A stretch of 64,000 nt of DNA from Mesorhizobium sp. dw_380 (GCF_018588885.1 NZ_JAFFIW010000005.1:62001-126000); one strand, 5' to 3'; counted from the stretch's first letter, positions 27,726-37,134 are shown. Notes: generated by a model not told the origin, from the sequence alone. Made by a program: numbers and translations.

Positions 27726-28268
27726 CTATTGCGATCGTGCTAACCTTGGTTGTTCGGACTTGCCGTTAAAGGCAAGCGACAGATTGAAGTTATGCTGCAC
27801 CATCTGATTGCCTGGCTCGTTTTCGAGAGCTCGCCGATACAGGGCCTGTGCCGCGTCATGCCGCCCCTCAATGTCCAAAATCACGCCCTTCGCATTCAAT
27901 GCACGTACGTTTCCTGGGGCTGCAACCAAGACGCTGTCGAGCACCTCAACCGCTTCGTGCGGGCGCTTCTGGCCCACCAAGGCATTTGTAAGTCGTATCG
28001 CCGCATCAACATTGTCCGGGTGCTGCTTCACCTCATCCCGCAAAGCCCGCTCTTGAACATCCTGACCAACTTCGCGCAAAATGCGTTCGCGCATAGCCGG
28101 ATCGATTTGATCGGCGCTGAGCAACTCGGGGGAAGATGTCTCCTGCACGGAAAGAGCCGGCTTTTGCCAGCTGGCGCAACCGCCCAAAGGCAGAATGGCG
28201 AGTACGGCAAAAAGAAGTGAGTTCCGGCGCAGAAACATAGGCGATGGAGAAACTGTATTACTATTCAT
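27726..28268 (-). CDS. y4yS: TPR lipoprotein of the T3SS operon (y4yS-like)
   Basis: The 180-residue protein has a lipoprotein signal (LLFAVLAILPLGGC, lipobox Cys at about 31), then an acidic linker and two to three TPR units (NVDAAIRLTNALVGQKRPHEA, NVRALNAKGVILDIEGRHDAA, NQMVQHNFNLSLAF). It is the last gene of the operon nopC-like/nopA/sctD/rhcV and corresponds in position to y4yS of NGR234. A lipoprotein with TPRs next to rhcV suggests a pilotin- or assembly-type role (inference). A later ATG (28238) would give a shorter signal peptide. Confidence 0.75.
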   Translation of the reverse strand: MNSNTVSPSPMFLRRNSLLFAVLAILPLGGCASWQKPALSVQETSSPELLSADQIDPAMRERILREVGQDVQERALRDEVKQHPDNVDAAIRLTNALVGQKRPHEAVEVLDSVLVAAPGNVRALNAKGVILDIEGRHDAAQALYRRALENEPGNQMVQHNFNLSLAFNGKSEQPRLARSQ

Positions 28269-28321
28269 GTTATCTCTCAGTTATCGGGGAGGCGCGTGGC
28301 GTTCAGTTAGGAAAGGTGGGA

Positions 28322-30385
28322 CTACTCTAACAATCCGCTGTTCGATCCGTGCGGGAGTGTGACGGATCCTGCGGGGCGAATTGTAAAGTCGGAGGCGAGG
28401 TCTTGATACGACAGCACGGCGAGATCAACCCCGTTTCGCGTCAGAAAGCCGCGGACGAAACGTCGGACATCCATCGACGTCAACAGAATAGGGCGGGTTT
28501 GACCCGGTTCTGCGTTCGAAAGGACCTGACGTATCTGTGATAGCATCGCTTCGCTTTGCCGATCCTCCAGTGCGAGATAGGGGCCTGCATCCGAATCTCG
28601 AACCGCGCCACGCATCACATCCTCGCTCTCGCGCTCGACGACCAGGGCGGACACGATGCCCTCCGTGTTGGCATGGCGGTGGCAGATCTGTCGCTTCAAA
28701 CCAGAACGGACATATTCCGTCAGCAGGGCAACGTTTTGCTCACGCTCGCTCCATTCGGCCAATGCCTCCAACACGAGACGGGTGTGGCGGATTGGGATAC
28801 CTTCCTCCAGGAGGCGGCGCAGAACATCGGCAATCCGAGGAATCGGCGTCGTGCGTAGCACCTCTTTCACAAGCTCAGAATATTCCTGCTCCATTCGGCC
28901 CAGGAAATGTCGGGTCTCTTGGATGCCCACCAATCGCGGTGCGTAGCGGGTCAACGCTGCATGGACGCGCAAGGCGAGGAGTTCGCCGGGAGCCCTATGC
29001 TCCGTGCCGGCGCCCGTAAGGGCCTTTGCAGGGGTATGTTCAACCGGGAGTCTGTCCGTTTTCGGCTCACGTCTAAGGGGGACACCGCTCGAGTCGACGT
29101 GCGCTACATCGGCTCGGAGCGCCATCTGGTTTGGATCTAAGGCGTCCTGTTCGACTGGCACGCCCTCGACATCAATTCGGAATTGCGATTCAGGCAGCTG
29201 CTCGTCAACCAAGACAGGGATGCGAGGAACGATAATGCCCAGATCGGCTGTGACCAGGAGCGAAACGCGCCCAATATGTTTTTGCAATTCGGCTTGATCG
29301 ACCGCCTGCATAAGATCTGGCGCTAGAAAAAATGCGATCGGGAATTCCTTCGCAGGCGCGGCTTGCTTAGGCTCCGCTGCAGTTCCACCTTTCGCATCGG
29401 CAGTGCCGGCGCCCAGCACATCAGCCTTGACAATGCTTACCGCAGCGAACACTGCGGCCAGCATCAGAAAGACGGGGAGGGGAAACCCAGGAACGAACCC
29501 CATTACAACCAGGACGCCGGCCGCCAGTCGCAAGGCTCGAGTGCTGGCCGTGAGCTGACTGACCATTTCTGTACCGAGGTTGATCCTCGCCGTCCCAGTC
29601 ACACGGGTGACGATGGTCGCCGCAGTAATGGAGAGCAGAAGGGCCGGAATCTGCGATATCAATGCATCGCCTATCGTCAGCAGAGTGTAGTGATGCAGTA
29701 CCTCGCCGAAGGACATGCCCTTGGAGAGCAGGCCGATCGAAATTCCACCCAGCATGTTGATGCAGATAACCACCAGCCCGGCGATGGAATCGCCCTTCAC
29801 AAATTTCATCGCGCCGTCCATCGCGCCATAGAGTTGGCTTTCCTTCTCCAATTCGGCGCGCCGCCGGCGGGATTCGTTGGCATCGATGTGGCCGTTGCGT
29901 AGCTCTGCGTCGACCGCCATTTGCTTGCCCGGCAGAGCATCCAGCGTGAAACGCGCCGCCACTTCTGCCACCCGTTCGGCACCCTTCGCGAGGACCATGA
30001 ATTGCACCATGGTGACGACCAGAAATATGACGAAACCCACCACGATATTGCCTGAAATGACGAAATCGCCAAAAGTATGAATAATGCTGCCGGCCTCCCC
30101 CTCGGCCAGGATCAGTCGCGTCGTTGCGACCGTGAGCGCGAGACGGAATACAGTGGAAATCAAAATAACGCCGGGCAAAGAGGAAAAATCAAGTGGAGTA
30201 CTGACATACAGGGCAACCATCATCAGCAGTATGGCCAACCCCATATTGAATCCTATCAGGGCGTCGACCACCACGACCGGGATAGGCATGACCATCATCG
30301 CGACAGCCAGAAGCAGCATCAACGCAACCATTAAATCCGGGCTGGCCGGCGCACGCTTGATGAAGTCACGCAGGACGTTGGCCAT
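28322..30385 (-). CDS. rhcV: T3SS export-gate protein RhcV (SctV/FlhA family)
   Basis: The 687-residue protein forms the nonameric export gate in the inner membrane. The N-terminal half has about eight membrane segments, with the family signature GFNMGLAILLMMVALYVS and the conserved cytoplasmic loop RFTLDALPGKQMAVDAELRNG. The C-terminal cytoplasmic domain starts at about residue 340 and contains the conserved VVERESEDVMRGAVR and LLTSMDVRRFVRGFLTRN. It has full family length and no frameshift. The gene is transcribed with nopA/sctD from the tts box at 32328. Confidence 0.95.
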   Translation of the reverse strand: MANVLRDFIKRAPASPDLMVALMLLLAVAMMVMPIPVVVVDALIGFNMGLAILLMMVALYVSTPLDFSSLPGVILISTVFRLALTVATTRLILAEGEAGSIIHTFGDFVISGNIVVGFVIFLVVTMVQFMVLAKGAERVAEVAARFTLDALPGKQMAVDAELRNGHIDANESRRRRAELEKESQLYGAMDGAMKFVKGDSIAGLVVICINMLGGISIGLLSKGMSFGEVLHHYTLLTIGDALISQIPALLLSITAATIVTRVTGTARINLGTEMVSQLTASTRALRLAAGVLVVMGFVPGFPLPVFLMLAAVFAAVSIVKADVLGAGTADAKGGTAAEPKQAAPAKEFPIAFFLAPDLMQAVDQAELQKHIGRVSLLVTADLGIIVPRIPVLVDEQLPESQFRIDVEGVPVEQDALDPNQMALRADVAHVDSSGVPLRREPKTDRLPVEHTPAKALTGAGTEHRAPGELLALRVHAALTRYAPRLVGIQETRHFLGRMEQEYSELVKEVLRTTPIPRIADVLRRLLEEGIPIRHTRLVLEALAEWSEREQNVALLTEYVRSGLKRQICHRHANTEGIVSALVVERESEDVMRGAVRDSDAGPYLALEDRQSEAMLSQIRQVLSNAEPGQTRPILLTSMDVRRFVRGFLTRNGVDLAVLSYQDLASDFTIRPAGSVTLPHGSNSGLLE

Positions 30386-30412
30386 CGAGACACCTTTGCA
30401 ATCGGTTGAGAC

Positions 30413-30646
30413 TTACACTGCTGTTACGCCATGAAACGTGGCTTTCGAACTCCGAAGGCGCCTCAGCCTTGGCCAGCGCGTGACCCTGCATGAGAGCCAC
30501 AAGCAGGCGCGAAATGGCTGGGCAGCAAATGTTTCCAACGCAGCCAGCTTGTCAGCACCGAGCGCGGCAGGATGTTTGGCTGGCCATAGAGTGCTGCTTG
30601 ATGGGGCCTGCGAGCTTTCAATATTGGAGAGCAGCAATGCGGCCAT
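30413..30646 (-). CDS. Possible small ORF between sctD and rhcV
   Basis: A 77-residue frame overlaps the sctD end by 29 bases and stops 27 bases before rhcV, filling the only sizeable gap of the operon. The start (MAALLLSNIESSQAP) has a GGA only two bases away, so translation could depend on coupling. The sequence is arginine-rich and not recognised. It may be chance. Confidence 0.2.
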   Translation of the reverse strand: MAALLLSNIESSQAPSSSTLWPAKHPAALGADKLAALETFAAQPFRACLWLSCRVTRWPRLRRLRSSKATFHGVTAV

Positions 30647-31508
30647 TCCTGCTCAGCAGCACACGGCTGTCCTCAATCCGTTCGACCACCCATCCATCAG
30701 CCAAAATGGCGCCGACAAAATACTTCTCGCTGTCGATGACAATATATGGTTGGACCCCATGCCACACAGCTTCGACCGCGATTGCGGATGGCGCCTTCTC
30801 CTCTTTGATGAGCACTCCGTTCACCAGTGTTAGAGTACCCTTGGTGCGACGATCGAACGATTGCTGAAGCTTCTGCCAGCTGATGACCGATTCAGACGTG
30901 ACGGTGCCTTCGGCGGTCACAACACCCTTTGCTGACCCAATCTTGACGTCGAGAAGACCCGCTCGATCGACTTCCTCCTGCAGCTCTTGGGCCGCTGCCT
31001 CCGTAAGTTCATTGTCAGCGCGGTGACTGATCGTTCTGGACGCGACTTCAGCCCGAAGTGAATTGGGGCTCGATCCACTTGCATTGCCAAGATAGGAGAT
31101 CGTGCCTGAAAGCGCGCCGATCCCGAGTGAGCTGATTATGACCATGGCGAGCACACCGATCGGTAGGCGCGGTATGCCGGTCGAACCAGGCGGCTCTGCA
31201 TCCTGCACGGACAAAGCAATGGACATCTCGCCTACGAGCAGGACGACAGGAAGGGGCACAACAACGGACTGGCCTGCGGCCATATTCCGGTTGCCCTCGA
31301 TACTGATTCCGGGTGCAAGCGCCTCCAGTTCGATCGACTTGCCAAGAAGAGTTACACGAAGGTGATGCGGTGCCAGTCCCTGCTCGACAAAGACCAAATC
31401 GGCATCGAAGCCGCTGCCGATTAAACACTTTTGAAGATCCGTCTTGCCGGTCAGACCGCAATAGTGCCCCGAACGCACTTCGAAACGGAGGGAAACGGCG
31501 TCATCCAC
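30618..31508 (-). CDS. y4yQ: T3SS inner-membrane ring protein SctD (y4yQ-like)
   Basis: The 296-residue bitopic protein has an N-terminal FHA-like cytoplasmic domain (about 1-105, LRFEVRSGHYCGL), one membrane segment (LPIGVLAMVIISSLGIGAL, about 118-136) and periplasmic BON-type modules (DVKIGSAKGVVTAEGTVTSE). This is the architecture of SctD/YscD, which forms the outer of the two inner-membrane rings around RhcJ. The first in-frame start is GTG at 31508, with GAGAG 7 bases upstream. It corresponds in position to y4yQ. A strong hairpin separates it from nopA upstream. Confidence 0.82.
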   Translation of the reverse strand: MDDAVSLRFEVRSGHYCGLTGKTDLQKCLIGSGFDADLVFVEQGLAPHHLRVTLLGKSIELEALAPGISIEGNRNMAAGQSVVVPLPVVLLVGEMSIALSVQDAEPPGSTGIPRLPIGVLAMVIISSLGIGALSGTISYLGNASGSSPNSLRAEVASRTISHRADNELTEAAAQELQEEVDRAGLLDVKIGSAKGVVTAEGTVTSESVISWQKLQQSFDRRTKGTLTLVNGVLIKEEKAPSAIAVEAVWHGVQPYIVIDSEKYFVGAILADGWVVERIEDSRVLLSRNGRIAALQY

Positions 31509-31532
31509 AGAGCATCTCTCAAACAGGATAGA

Positions 31533-31558
31533 AGCCGCATGGCAATTGCCATGCGGCT
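31533..31558 (-). terminator. Perfect 26-base palindrome between nopA and sctD
   Basis: AGCCGCATGGC and GCCATGCGGCT pair perfectly around AATT. There is no T-run, so it is more likely an mRNA-stabilising or processing hairpin after nopA than a full terminator. Confidence 0.6.
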
Positions 31559-31625
31559 CATTTCGGGACTACGTCGCGTCAATAAGGAGACGCGCTAAGG
31601 GGCAGTCTAAAACCCGCCTCCGACA

Positions 31626-31868
31626 TTACGAAACGCGTTCGTCGGCGGCCTTCTTGATGGTCTGGAGATTGGTCGTTAGAGTGCGCAACTGGACACTCCT
31701 TTTCGTCGCCTCCAAGCTAACATTGGTTAGTTCCTGCACTTGCGCCTGAAAAGCAGTAGCATCAGCTCCGCTTGTATTGCCGGGAGTGCCACTGTTAGTT
31801 TTATCGGTATTGCCGGCGCTACTGGTATTGGTATTGCCTGATTTTTTATTATTATCAACTGCAGCCAT
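31626..31868 (-). CDS. nopA: Small T3SS protein, likely needle/pilus subunit NopA
   Basis: The 80-residue protein has a Ser/Thr/Asn/Gly-rich N-terminal half (NTNTSSAGNTDK) and a helical C-terminal half (FQAQVQELTNVSLEATKRSVQLRTLTTNLQTI). The size and helical end fit a needle or pilus subunit, and its position between a nopC-like gene and sctD matches the nopC-nopA-y4yQ-rhcV-y4yS operons of other rhizobia. ATG 31868 was chosen because AAAGGA lies 6 bases upstream. A 26-base hairpin follows, in keeping with a product needed in many copies. Confidence 0.65.
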   Translation of the reverse strand: MAAVDNNKKSGNTNTSSAGNTDKTNSGTPGNTSGADATAFQAQVQELTNVSLEATKRSVQLRTLTTNLQTIKKAADERVS

Positions 31869-31940
31869 GATCATTCCTTTTTCTGTTGGAGTTGTGCCGT
31901 CAATAACGGCCTGTATGACCTCACGCCGGATTTTCCCGCG

Positions 31941-32270
31941 TCAGGCATCTTCTGTGTCATCCAAAGCTTCATCGGCCTCAGCCATCGCATCGTTCGCGAA
32001 TTGGAACGCGAACGATCGCAGGATACTTTGGAAGGCTTCACTTTGTGCTGCAGACTGTGAGTTGTCTTGAAGTTGATCATTTGAAACGGTTCGGTTATCC
32101 GCCCGATCGTTCCCGCCAGCTGCCTTGCCATCATTCCCACCAGCTGGCTTGCCATCATTGCCATCAGCCGGCTTGCCATCACCAGAATGCTCGGATTTCG
32201 AATCCCCATGGCCCTTTCGGATCAAGGAAGTCCCGAGGTTGCCAACTCCACTCCCAATTGCTGCTATCAT
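31941..32270 (-). CDS. nopC: Secreted protein, NopC-like by position
   Basis: The 109-residue protein starts MIAAIGSGVGNLGTS and has a central glycine/aspartate-rich region made of eight-residue repeats (GNDGKPAG type, about residues 35-60). The helical acidic end is AFQFANDAMAEADEALDD. It is the first gene after the tts box at 32328-32357. ATG 32270 is preferred over 32285 because CGGAG lies 6 bases before it. In NGR234-type operons this position is held by nopC. The sequence itself is too repetitive for a firm assignment. Confidence 0.5.
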   Translation of the reverse strand: MIAAIGSGVGNLGTSLIRKGHGDSKSEHSGDGKPADGNDGKPAGGNDGKAAGGNDRADNRTVSNDQLQDNSQSAAQSEAFQSILRSFAFQFANDAMAEADEALDDTEDA

Positions 32271-32327
32271 CAGGTACTCCGGCATTTGCCATTGGCGGCG
32301 ACGTGTTAAAGGTTAACCTCGATCAAG

Positions 32328-32357
32328 CTAAGCGCGGGAGCTTTCGAGAACCTGACG
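32328..32357 (-). promoter_or_regulatory. tts box for the nopC-nopA-sctD-rhcV-y4yS operon
   Basis: Reading on the minus strand, CGTCAGGTTCTCGAAAGCT followed by CCCGCGCTTAG matches the rhizobial tts box (GTCAGCTTNTCGAAAGCT and a C-rich tail), the TtsI binding site. It ends 58 bases before the nopC-like start. Confidence 0.8.
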
Positions 32358-32804
32358 GCTTTTGACAAAAACCGGCCAGCGCAAAAACCGTATGCTCTGC
32401 AGGATGTTGCTCTCGCATCGAACAGTCGACCACGATCTCGGCTGTTCGGCCAATCCCGCCGTCCACGCATGCCGCGACCGAATGGCAGCCGCAGCAGCTC
32501 GTTTGCATCTCGATGCTGTGGTGTCGAACAGGAGACGCGGTCCACGTGCTGCATGACCGCAATGACCGTATTCTTGCTGGCTCCACGGGCGCACGCAACG
32601 AGCAGGAACTCGGTCTTTGCATCACCATTCTCTCGCCTGCACATCACGGCCCGGCGCGGTGAGCTCATTGGCCTCGAGAAGGTCGGCGACCGTACGAACA
32701 TGGGATGGTCTGCCGGCTTTGGGAGGCCGGTGCGGATCCTCTTCTCACCATATCGAAAGCTTGAAGCGGTCGGATTTTCTTGCCCTGTTCGTGAGAACTC
32801 CCAT
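32358..32804. other. Spacer between two divergent tts boxes
   Basis: Open frames on both strands overlap one another here, but none has a recognisable product. The outer ends are the two tts boxes. Confidence 0.35.
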
Positions 32805-32834
32805 CGTCAGCTAATCGTCAGCCAAGCGGTCTAT
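32805..32834 (+). promoter_or_regulatory. tts box upstream of the 815-residue effector
   Basis: CGTCAGCTAATCGTCAGCC with the tail AAGCGGTCTATC matches the tts-box pattern. It lies about 450 bases upstream of the effector ATG, leaving a long untranslated leader in which no gene is seen. Confidence 0.65.
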
Positions 32835-33285
32835 CTAGGCCGGCCGTGCCTGACCTTCGGATCCAAAGGTCCCGTCTCGACACTTTTTGTAACTATAGAT
32901 CGAAATGGTTTCCCGCGCGATACGCAACGCACACGCTTCTCTGAAGCAAATGTGTGACTTTTTCGGTGGCGAACGAGAGGAGTGACGCATCAATAAAATC
33001 GTCAGGCACGTGTCTAGGAAGGGCAGCTGGCCGAGTTGGTCTGATTTCATTCGCTGTTCCTGGAAATCGGCGGACTGAAGCGCTGATAATCTCAGGACAT
33101 CGATGGCAACGTTGCGAAAGTCCTGTGAGCTCGGGCCAATCTTGGCCTGCTACTGAGAAGCACTTTGGCGGGAACATTACGCCGTCGCGGGTCTGGCTGA
33201 CCGTGACGTTAACCGAAAGATGCCGCTGGTCTCGTCAGCCGCCAGCACAATAGCAGCACATTCTCGCCTACTACGGAGACGCAAT

Positions 33286-35733
33286 ATGAAGGGCATTGGC
33301 CGACCACGGAAATCGCAGGCTGAAACTGGAGCCAGCCGCGCGGGGCGGGCGAGCAGTTCCCTTTCGCAATCAAGTCTTGCTGCGGGAGAAGGTGGACAGT
33401 CATTCGATTCCGTTGTGGAGCAGATGCGCTCTGGGGACGCCGATAGGAGGCCCTCCTCCCTTCCAGTTGCGCGCGGTCCAGGCGATGCCCGCGAAAGTCT
33501 GCCAGGCGCCTCGATTGGCGAAGATCAAATCCTGAACACACCGCCACGTGGAGCCGCTGCGCCACCACGCGGAACCGTAGCGCCACGTGGCGCAGCCGCA
33601 AGGCGGCGCGGTTCTCCCTCCATGTCTGAGGGCGAAGCCATGGCGCCGGTCGGTAGCCAACTATCAACCGCGCAGGTGGAAGGCACCAGCTCATCGTCAA
33701 ATGAAGATATCAGTCCGACACAGCTCAGAATGAACAGTCTTGTTCAACAACTGACTGATTGCGAGGCTGCGGCCAGGAAAACCGACGTCCCCGAGGAGGC
33801 GGTGGAGCTGATCAGTCGGGTCGTCGGTGCAGCCTCAGCAATTCTGGAGTACCGCGCTAGCCTGCCTGCGGCTGAGGCGCAGACAATTATGCCAGACGAC
33901 AAGGTGCGTAGATGTTGCCAGATCGTGTGCGACGCCGCGAATGAAGTAGACCAACTTGGCCTGTCGACGATCACGAAATTGGACGAAAAGACCAAGATAG
34001 CGGCAGGTATGGTCGATAGACTCTACTCCTACTCCCAGGCGGACCGGCAGGAGCTGTTGATTTTAAATGTGGAGAACCACCATACGGCGGCAATTAAGTG
34101 GTGGGAAAAAAAGGCATGGCGCTCCGAACGACAGCGATCCGCCTGCGCTGCCACCGCTAGCCTATCCAGTGGAACGCCCGTGATGCGGGAAGCCGAGCGG
34201 TGCGCACTGCGGCTGCGTGCCGGCTCGGTACTGAGTGTCAGGATCTGGCTGGTCCGTGAGCGGATCGGTCTTGCGCGGGCCAAGATTGAACTGCGGGCGA
34301 GCAGGTTCGAGCCAGATTTGAAGGAACTCCTCGTCGGTCGAAATGGAGTGGTGCAGCTGATGGCAAGCGCCGCTCAAGAAGCTCTTCGCGCCCTCTCTTT
34401 GGCGAAGGGCATAATGGATGGCAAAACACTCAACGCTCATGATTGCGCGGTTGTAGAAAAAATCATGGAGCGGCTTTCGGATTTTGGATTGGCGTTGCAC
34501 GAGGTGCATACCAAGCTAAGCCATACCTACCCAGATGCCGGCCTCCCATTGAAACTGTTCGAACGGATCGTGGACGATGCATGGATCACTGCGCACGATG
34601 CCATGCACTTGTTGAACCTGCAGTCTCCGCCGTCAGCCATCATGGCGCCACAGACCCAGGCGGGCGCTGCGATGCCGGCCAGGGCAGGCGCTGCGATACC
34701 GGCTGACACTGCTGGTACGGCTGCAGTGTCAGAAGGCACTACAGCGCGAAGGAAAGGGAAGTCAAAGCATAAGTCGGCAGCTCGCGCCGGGACTTCTGCC
34801 GCCGGGCAGCCATCAACACCAGTCGCTGCGAACGCCGGCACAGTGCCAGCAGCCAAGGTTCTCGCGCGCTCGGATCAAGTTGCGAGTACACAGGTGAGAG
34901 CGCAAGAGGTGGCTGCGAGTTCGTCGGGGGCAGGCTCGACAATCGGGGGCGCCGCGTTGTCAATGGAGGTATTGACGGAGCGGCTCAAACGATTGGACGA
35001 ACTTTTGCAGTTCGATCTGGCCGGTCAGCAAAGCGTCGTCTCCCAAGTGCGCCAGATGAAGCCTGAGGAGGCCGGTAAGGTCGTGGACGATGTGGCCCAG
35101 TACCTGCGAGCCCAGGCCATTGAGATGCAAACCTGTCTCGCCGGGTTGCAGGGGCGTAATGTACGCCTGCTACTCACCTCCACCCAGCTACCCAAAGTGC
35201 ACGAACGCACAGACCAGCTCAAAGGGTTGCTGAACATGGTGCTGGGACAGGCCAACGCATTGAATGAAGGAAAAGCCGGCATTACGACTGATTGCATGAA
35301 GACCTACGCATTTCCGGCGCAAAAATACCTGGAACATTTGTGCAATGCCGACGAATTGATGCCGCCGGAGGCACCGGTCGCGCTGCGTGGCGAGCCAGGA
35401 AAGCTGTTTGAGATGAAGCTGCAGCCCAAGATGCTGGTCAATGGTGCGATGCCGAGCCCGATGTGGGTGCACATCCACACGAGTCGCCCCGTCTTGGCCA
35501 GAAACTTAGAAGGGCTGGCTGATTCCGAATTCACCGCTTGCCACGTTAAATCCAACGAACAGCGCGGCTACAATCGAGAGCGAGAGGAAGCCGATGCTAG
35601 GTCCGGTCGCGAGAAGGTCATAATTCATCGCGGCAAACTCACCCCCGCTTTCTGTAAGTCTTTGTTGACCTCGGGGCTTGGCCGCCAACCACGCAATTCG
35701 CGTGCCGAGCTCCCGTCGGCGCAGGCTGCATGA
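33286..35733 (+). CDS. Large candidate T3SS effector
   Basis: The 815-residue soluble protein sits alone behind a tts box between T3SS operons. The N-terminal 50 residues are rich in Ser/Gly/Ala (GRASSSLSQSSLAAGEGGQ), as in type III secretion signals. A Pro/Arg/Ala low-complexity stretch (about 85-110) precedes a long helical region. A second Ala/Gly-rich linker (about 470-560) leads to a C-terminal domain of about 240 residues with VHIHTSRPVLARNLEGLADSEF and IHRGKLTPAFCKSLL, a pattern I associate with the shared C-terminus of Mesorhizobium/Bradyrhizobium effectors. The start follows ACGGAG. No enzymatic motif is seen. The host target is unknown. Confidence 0.7.
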   Translation: MKGIGRPRKSQAETGASRAGRASSSLSQSSLAAGEGGQSFDSVVEQMRSGDADRRPSSLPVARGPGDARESLPGASIGEDQILNTPPRGAAAPPRGTVAPRGAAARRRGSPSMSEGEAMAPVGSQLSTAQVEGTSSSSNEDISPTQLRMNSLVQQLTDCEAAARKTDVPEEAVELISRVVGAASAILEYRASLPAAEAQTIMPDDKVRRCCQIVCDAANEVDQLGLSTITKLDEKTKIAAGMVDRLYSYSQADRQELLILNVENHHTAAIKWWEKKAWRSERQRSACAATASLSSGTPVMREAERCALRLRAGSVLSVRIWLVRERIGLARAKIELRASRFEPDLKELLVGRNGVVQLMASAAQEALRALSLAKGIMDGKTLNAHDCAVVEKIMERLSDFGLALHEVHTKLSHTYPDAGLPLKLFERIVDDAWITAHDAMHLLNLQSPPSAIMAPQTQAGAAMPARAGAAIPADTAGTAAVSEGTTARRKGKSKHKSAARAGTSAAGQPSTPVAANAGTVPAAKVLARSDQVASTQVRAQEVAASSSGAGSTIGGAALSMEVLTERLKRLDELLQFDLAGQQSVVSQVRQMKPEEAGKVVDDVAQYLRAQAIEMQTCLAGLQGRNVRLLLTSTQLPKVHERTDQLKGLLNMVLGQANALNEGKAGITTDCMKTYAFPAQKYLEHLCNADELMPPEAPVALRGEPGKLFEMKLQPKMLVNGAMPSPMWVHIHTSRPVLARNLEGLADSEFTACHVKSNEQRGYNREREEADARSGREKVIIHRGKLTPAFCKSLLTSGLGRQPRNSRAELPSAQAA

Positions 35734-36275
35734 CAGGGCACGTACTTTGGGGTCTAGGGCAGAATGCGGCCGGCCACGCTGTGAGTCAGCGAGCATTTCT
35801 CCTGGCCAAACCGCGAATGCCGCTGCGCGAGTTGCGGTCCGGCGATTGGAGTCGATCGGCTACCGTCAGGGCCGATTTGCGATGTCGCGTTACCTGCTGT
35901 TGACGTGGCGGCGTATCTTGCCTCCCATCCAACTTATCGCCGAGATCGCGCCGCCAAGATCGAGGCGGAAGGTCTTCCTGCGAGCGCGGAGCAGGCATAG
36001 CCGATCCGATCGGGATCGGCGCATCGCAACGACCCAACGGTGTGGTGGAGAAAATTGGATTCGGGAGAGCTCGTATCCAAGAGGCGGAGTTCCGGCCCGA
36101 ATACAATCCGCTCGCAAGCACCCACGATGCGCATCCGCAGTTTATTGTCTGGGAGATGGGCTGGATTGCTCGGCGGCGCTGGCGCTAAGGCGGGGCTGTC
36201 GCCGGACAATTAGCATTCACTGCCAACAGCCTTGCAACCGTCACCAGTTGCAAGGCTCGGCGGCGGGTCGACAAA
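35734..36275. other. Spacer between two effector genes
   Basis: One plus-strand piece (about 35930-36000) reads like PTYRAAKIEAEGLPASAEQA and another like FIVWEMGWIARRRW, but frames change and no gene can be assigned. Probably decayed coding sequence. Confidence 0.35.
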
Positions 36276-37079
36276 TCACATGAAATCGTCGTCGGACCCG
36301 CTATCGCTGCTGTCGCTGTCCTCGGTTTTGTGGAGATAGAGTGGAGGTTTGCCTGCACGCTGCCACTCACCGGCACTGTTCTTCGTCCATTTGTCGGGAT
36401 GCTGCGTAGGGTCAAGCACCAGGTCGCCATGATCCACTTCAACAAACCCCATCGTCTGCGCGCGCGCTTGTGCTTCCGGATTAGCCGCACGCCAATTCAG
36501 CAACGGTCGGTCGCCGTCTATCCGAAGTTGATGCTCCAGCAGAATATCGCCCGCATTTTCGACGAGCGGATGGGCGACTTGAAGATCCACTATGGAAGTG
36601 ACCTCAGTTCGACCAGGAAATTGTTCCCGCCAACTTTCCGATTCGAACTCGTTCATGCTGAATCCGCCTTCCATTCTCAGCAGTCCGGCACTCCGGTCTC
36701 CCAATTGGTAACTGAAATATCGCGCGTGCTCCGTATCTCGACGGATGCCATATTGCTGAGCAACGTCCGCGGTGCGCCTGGCTCGTGACGATACGAACTC
36801 CGAATACTCTTGAGGATTGTCGGCGATGTGCGTGATTTCATCACCATGAAATTGCCTCACCTGTCTCCTGAAGGAAGTCCTGTTGATCTCCACCACAGGA
36901 GGTCGGGAATTGAGGGAGTATGCTTGGGGAGCCGCCGATGATGAGGCGCCGCTACCTTCCGATCCGGATAAGTGCATTCGGGCGAATGTGTCCGCGAACC
37001 CTTCGCTTCCTGCATCCGATTGCTCGCCGGCATTATGCGCGCGGTAACTATCGGATGAGCCACCAATTCGACCATACAT
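36276..37079 (-). CDS. nopP: T3SS effector, NopP-like
   Basis: The 267-residue soluble protein begins MYGRIGGSSDSYRAH, with a Ser/Gly-rich N-terminal secretion region. It then has a folded domain with EFVSSRARRTADVAQQYGI, DLQVAHPLVENAGDILLEHQ and DLVLDPTQHPDKWTKNS. It resembles NopP of sinorhizobia and bradyrhizobia, which is secreted and phosphorylated by plant kinases. ATG 37079 was chosen; a TTG at 37106 gives a longer frame, but AGGAG lies between the two. A tts box lies 56 bases upstream. The acidic serine-rich tail (DSDSSDSGSDDDFM) is notable. Confidence 0.65.
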   Translation of the reverse strand: MYGRIGGSSDSYRAHNAGEQSDAGSEGFADTFARMHLSGSEGSGASSSAAPQAYSLNSRPPVVEINRTSFRRQVRQFHGDEITHIADNPQEYSEFVSSRARRTADVAQQYGIRRDTEHARYFSYQLGDRSAGLLRMEGGFSMNEFESESWREQFPGRTEVTSIVDLQVAHPLVENAGDILLEHQLRIDGDRPLLNWRAANPEAQARAQTMGFVEVDHGDLVLDPTQHPDKWTKNSAGEWQRAGKPPLYLHKTEDSDSSDSGSDDDFM

Positions 37080-37134
37080 GACGATTCGTACTCCTATGTT
37101 TCGCAACCGAGCTCAAGTTAGCACGGCTGTTCAA

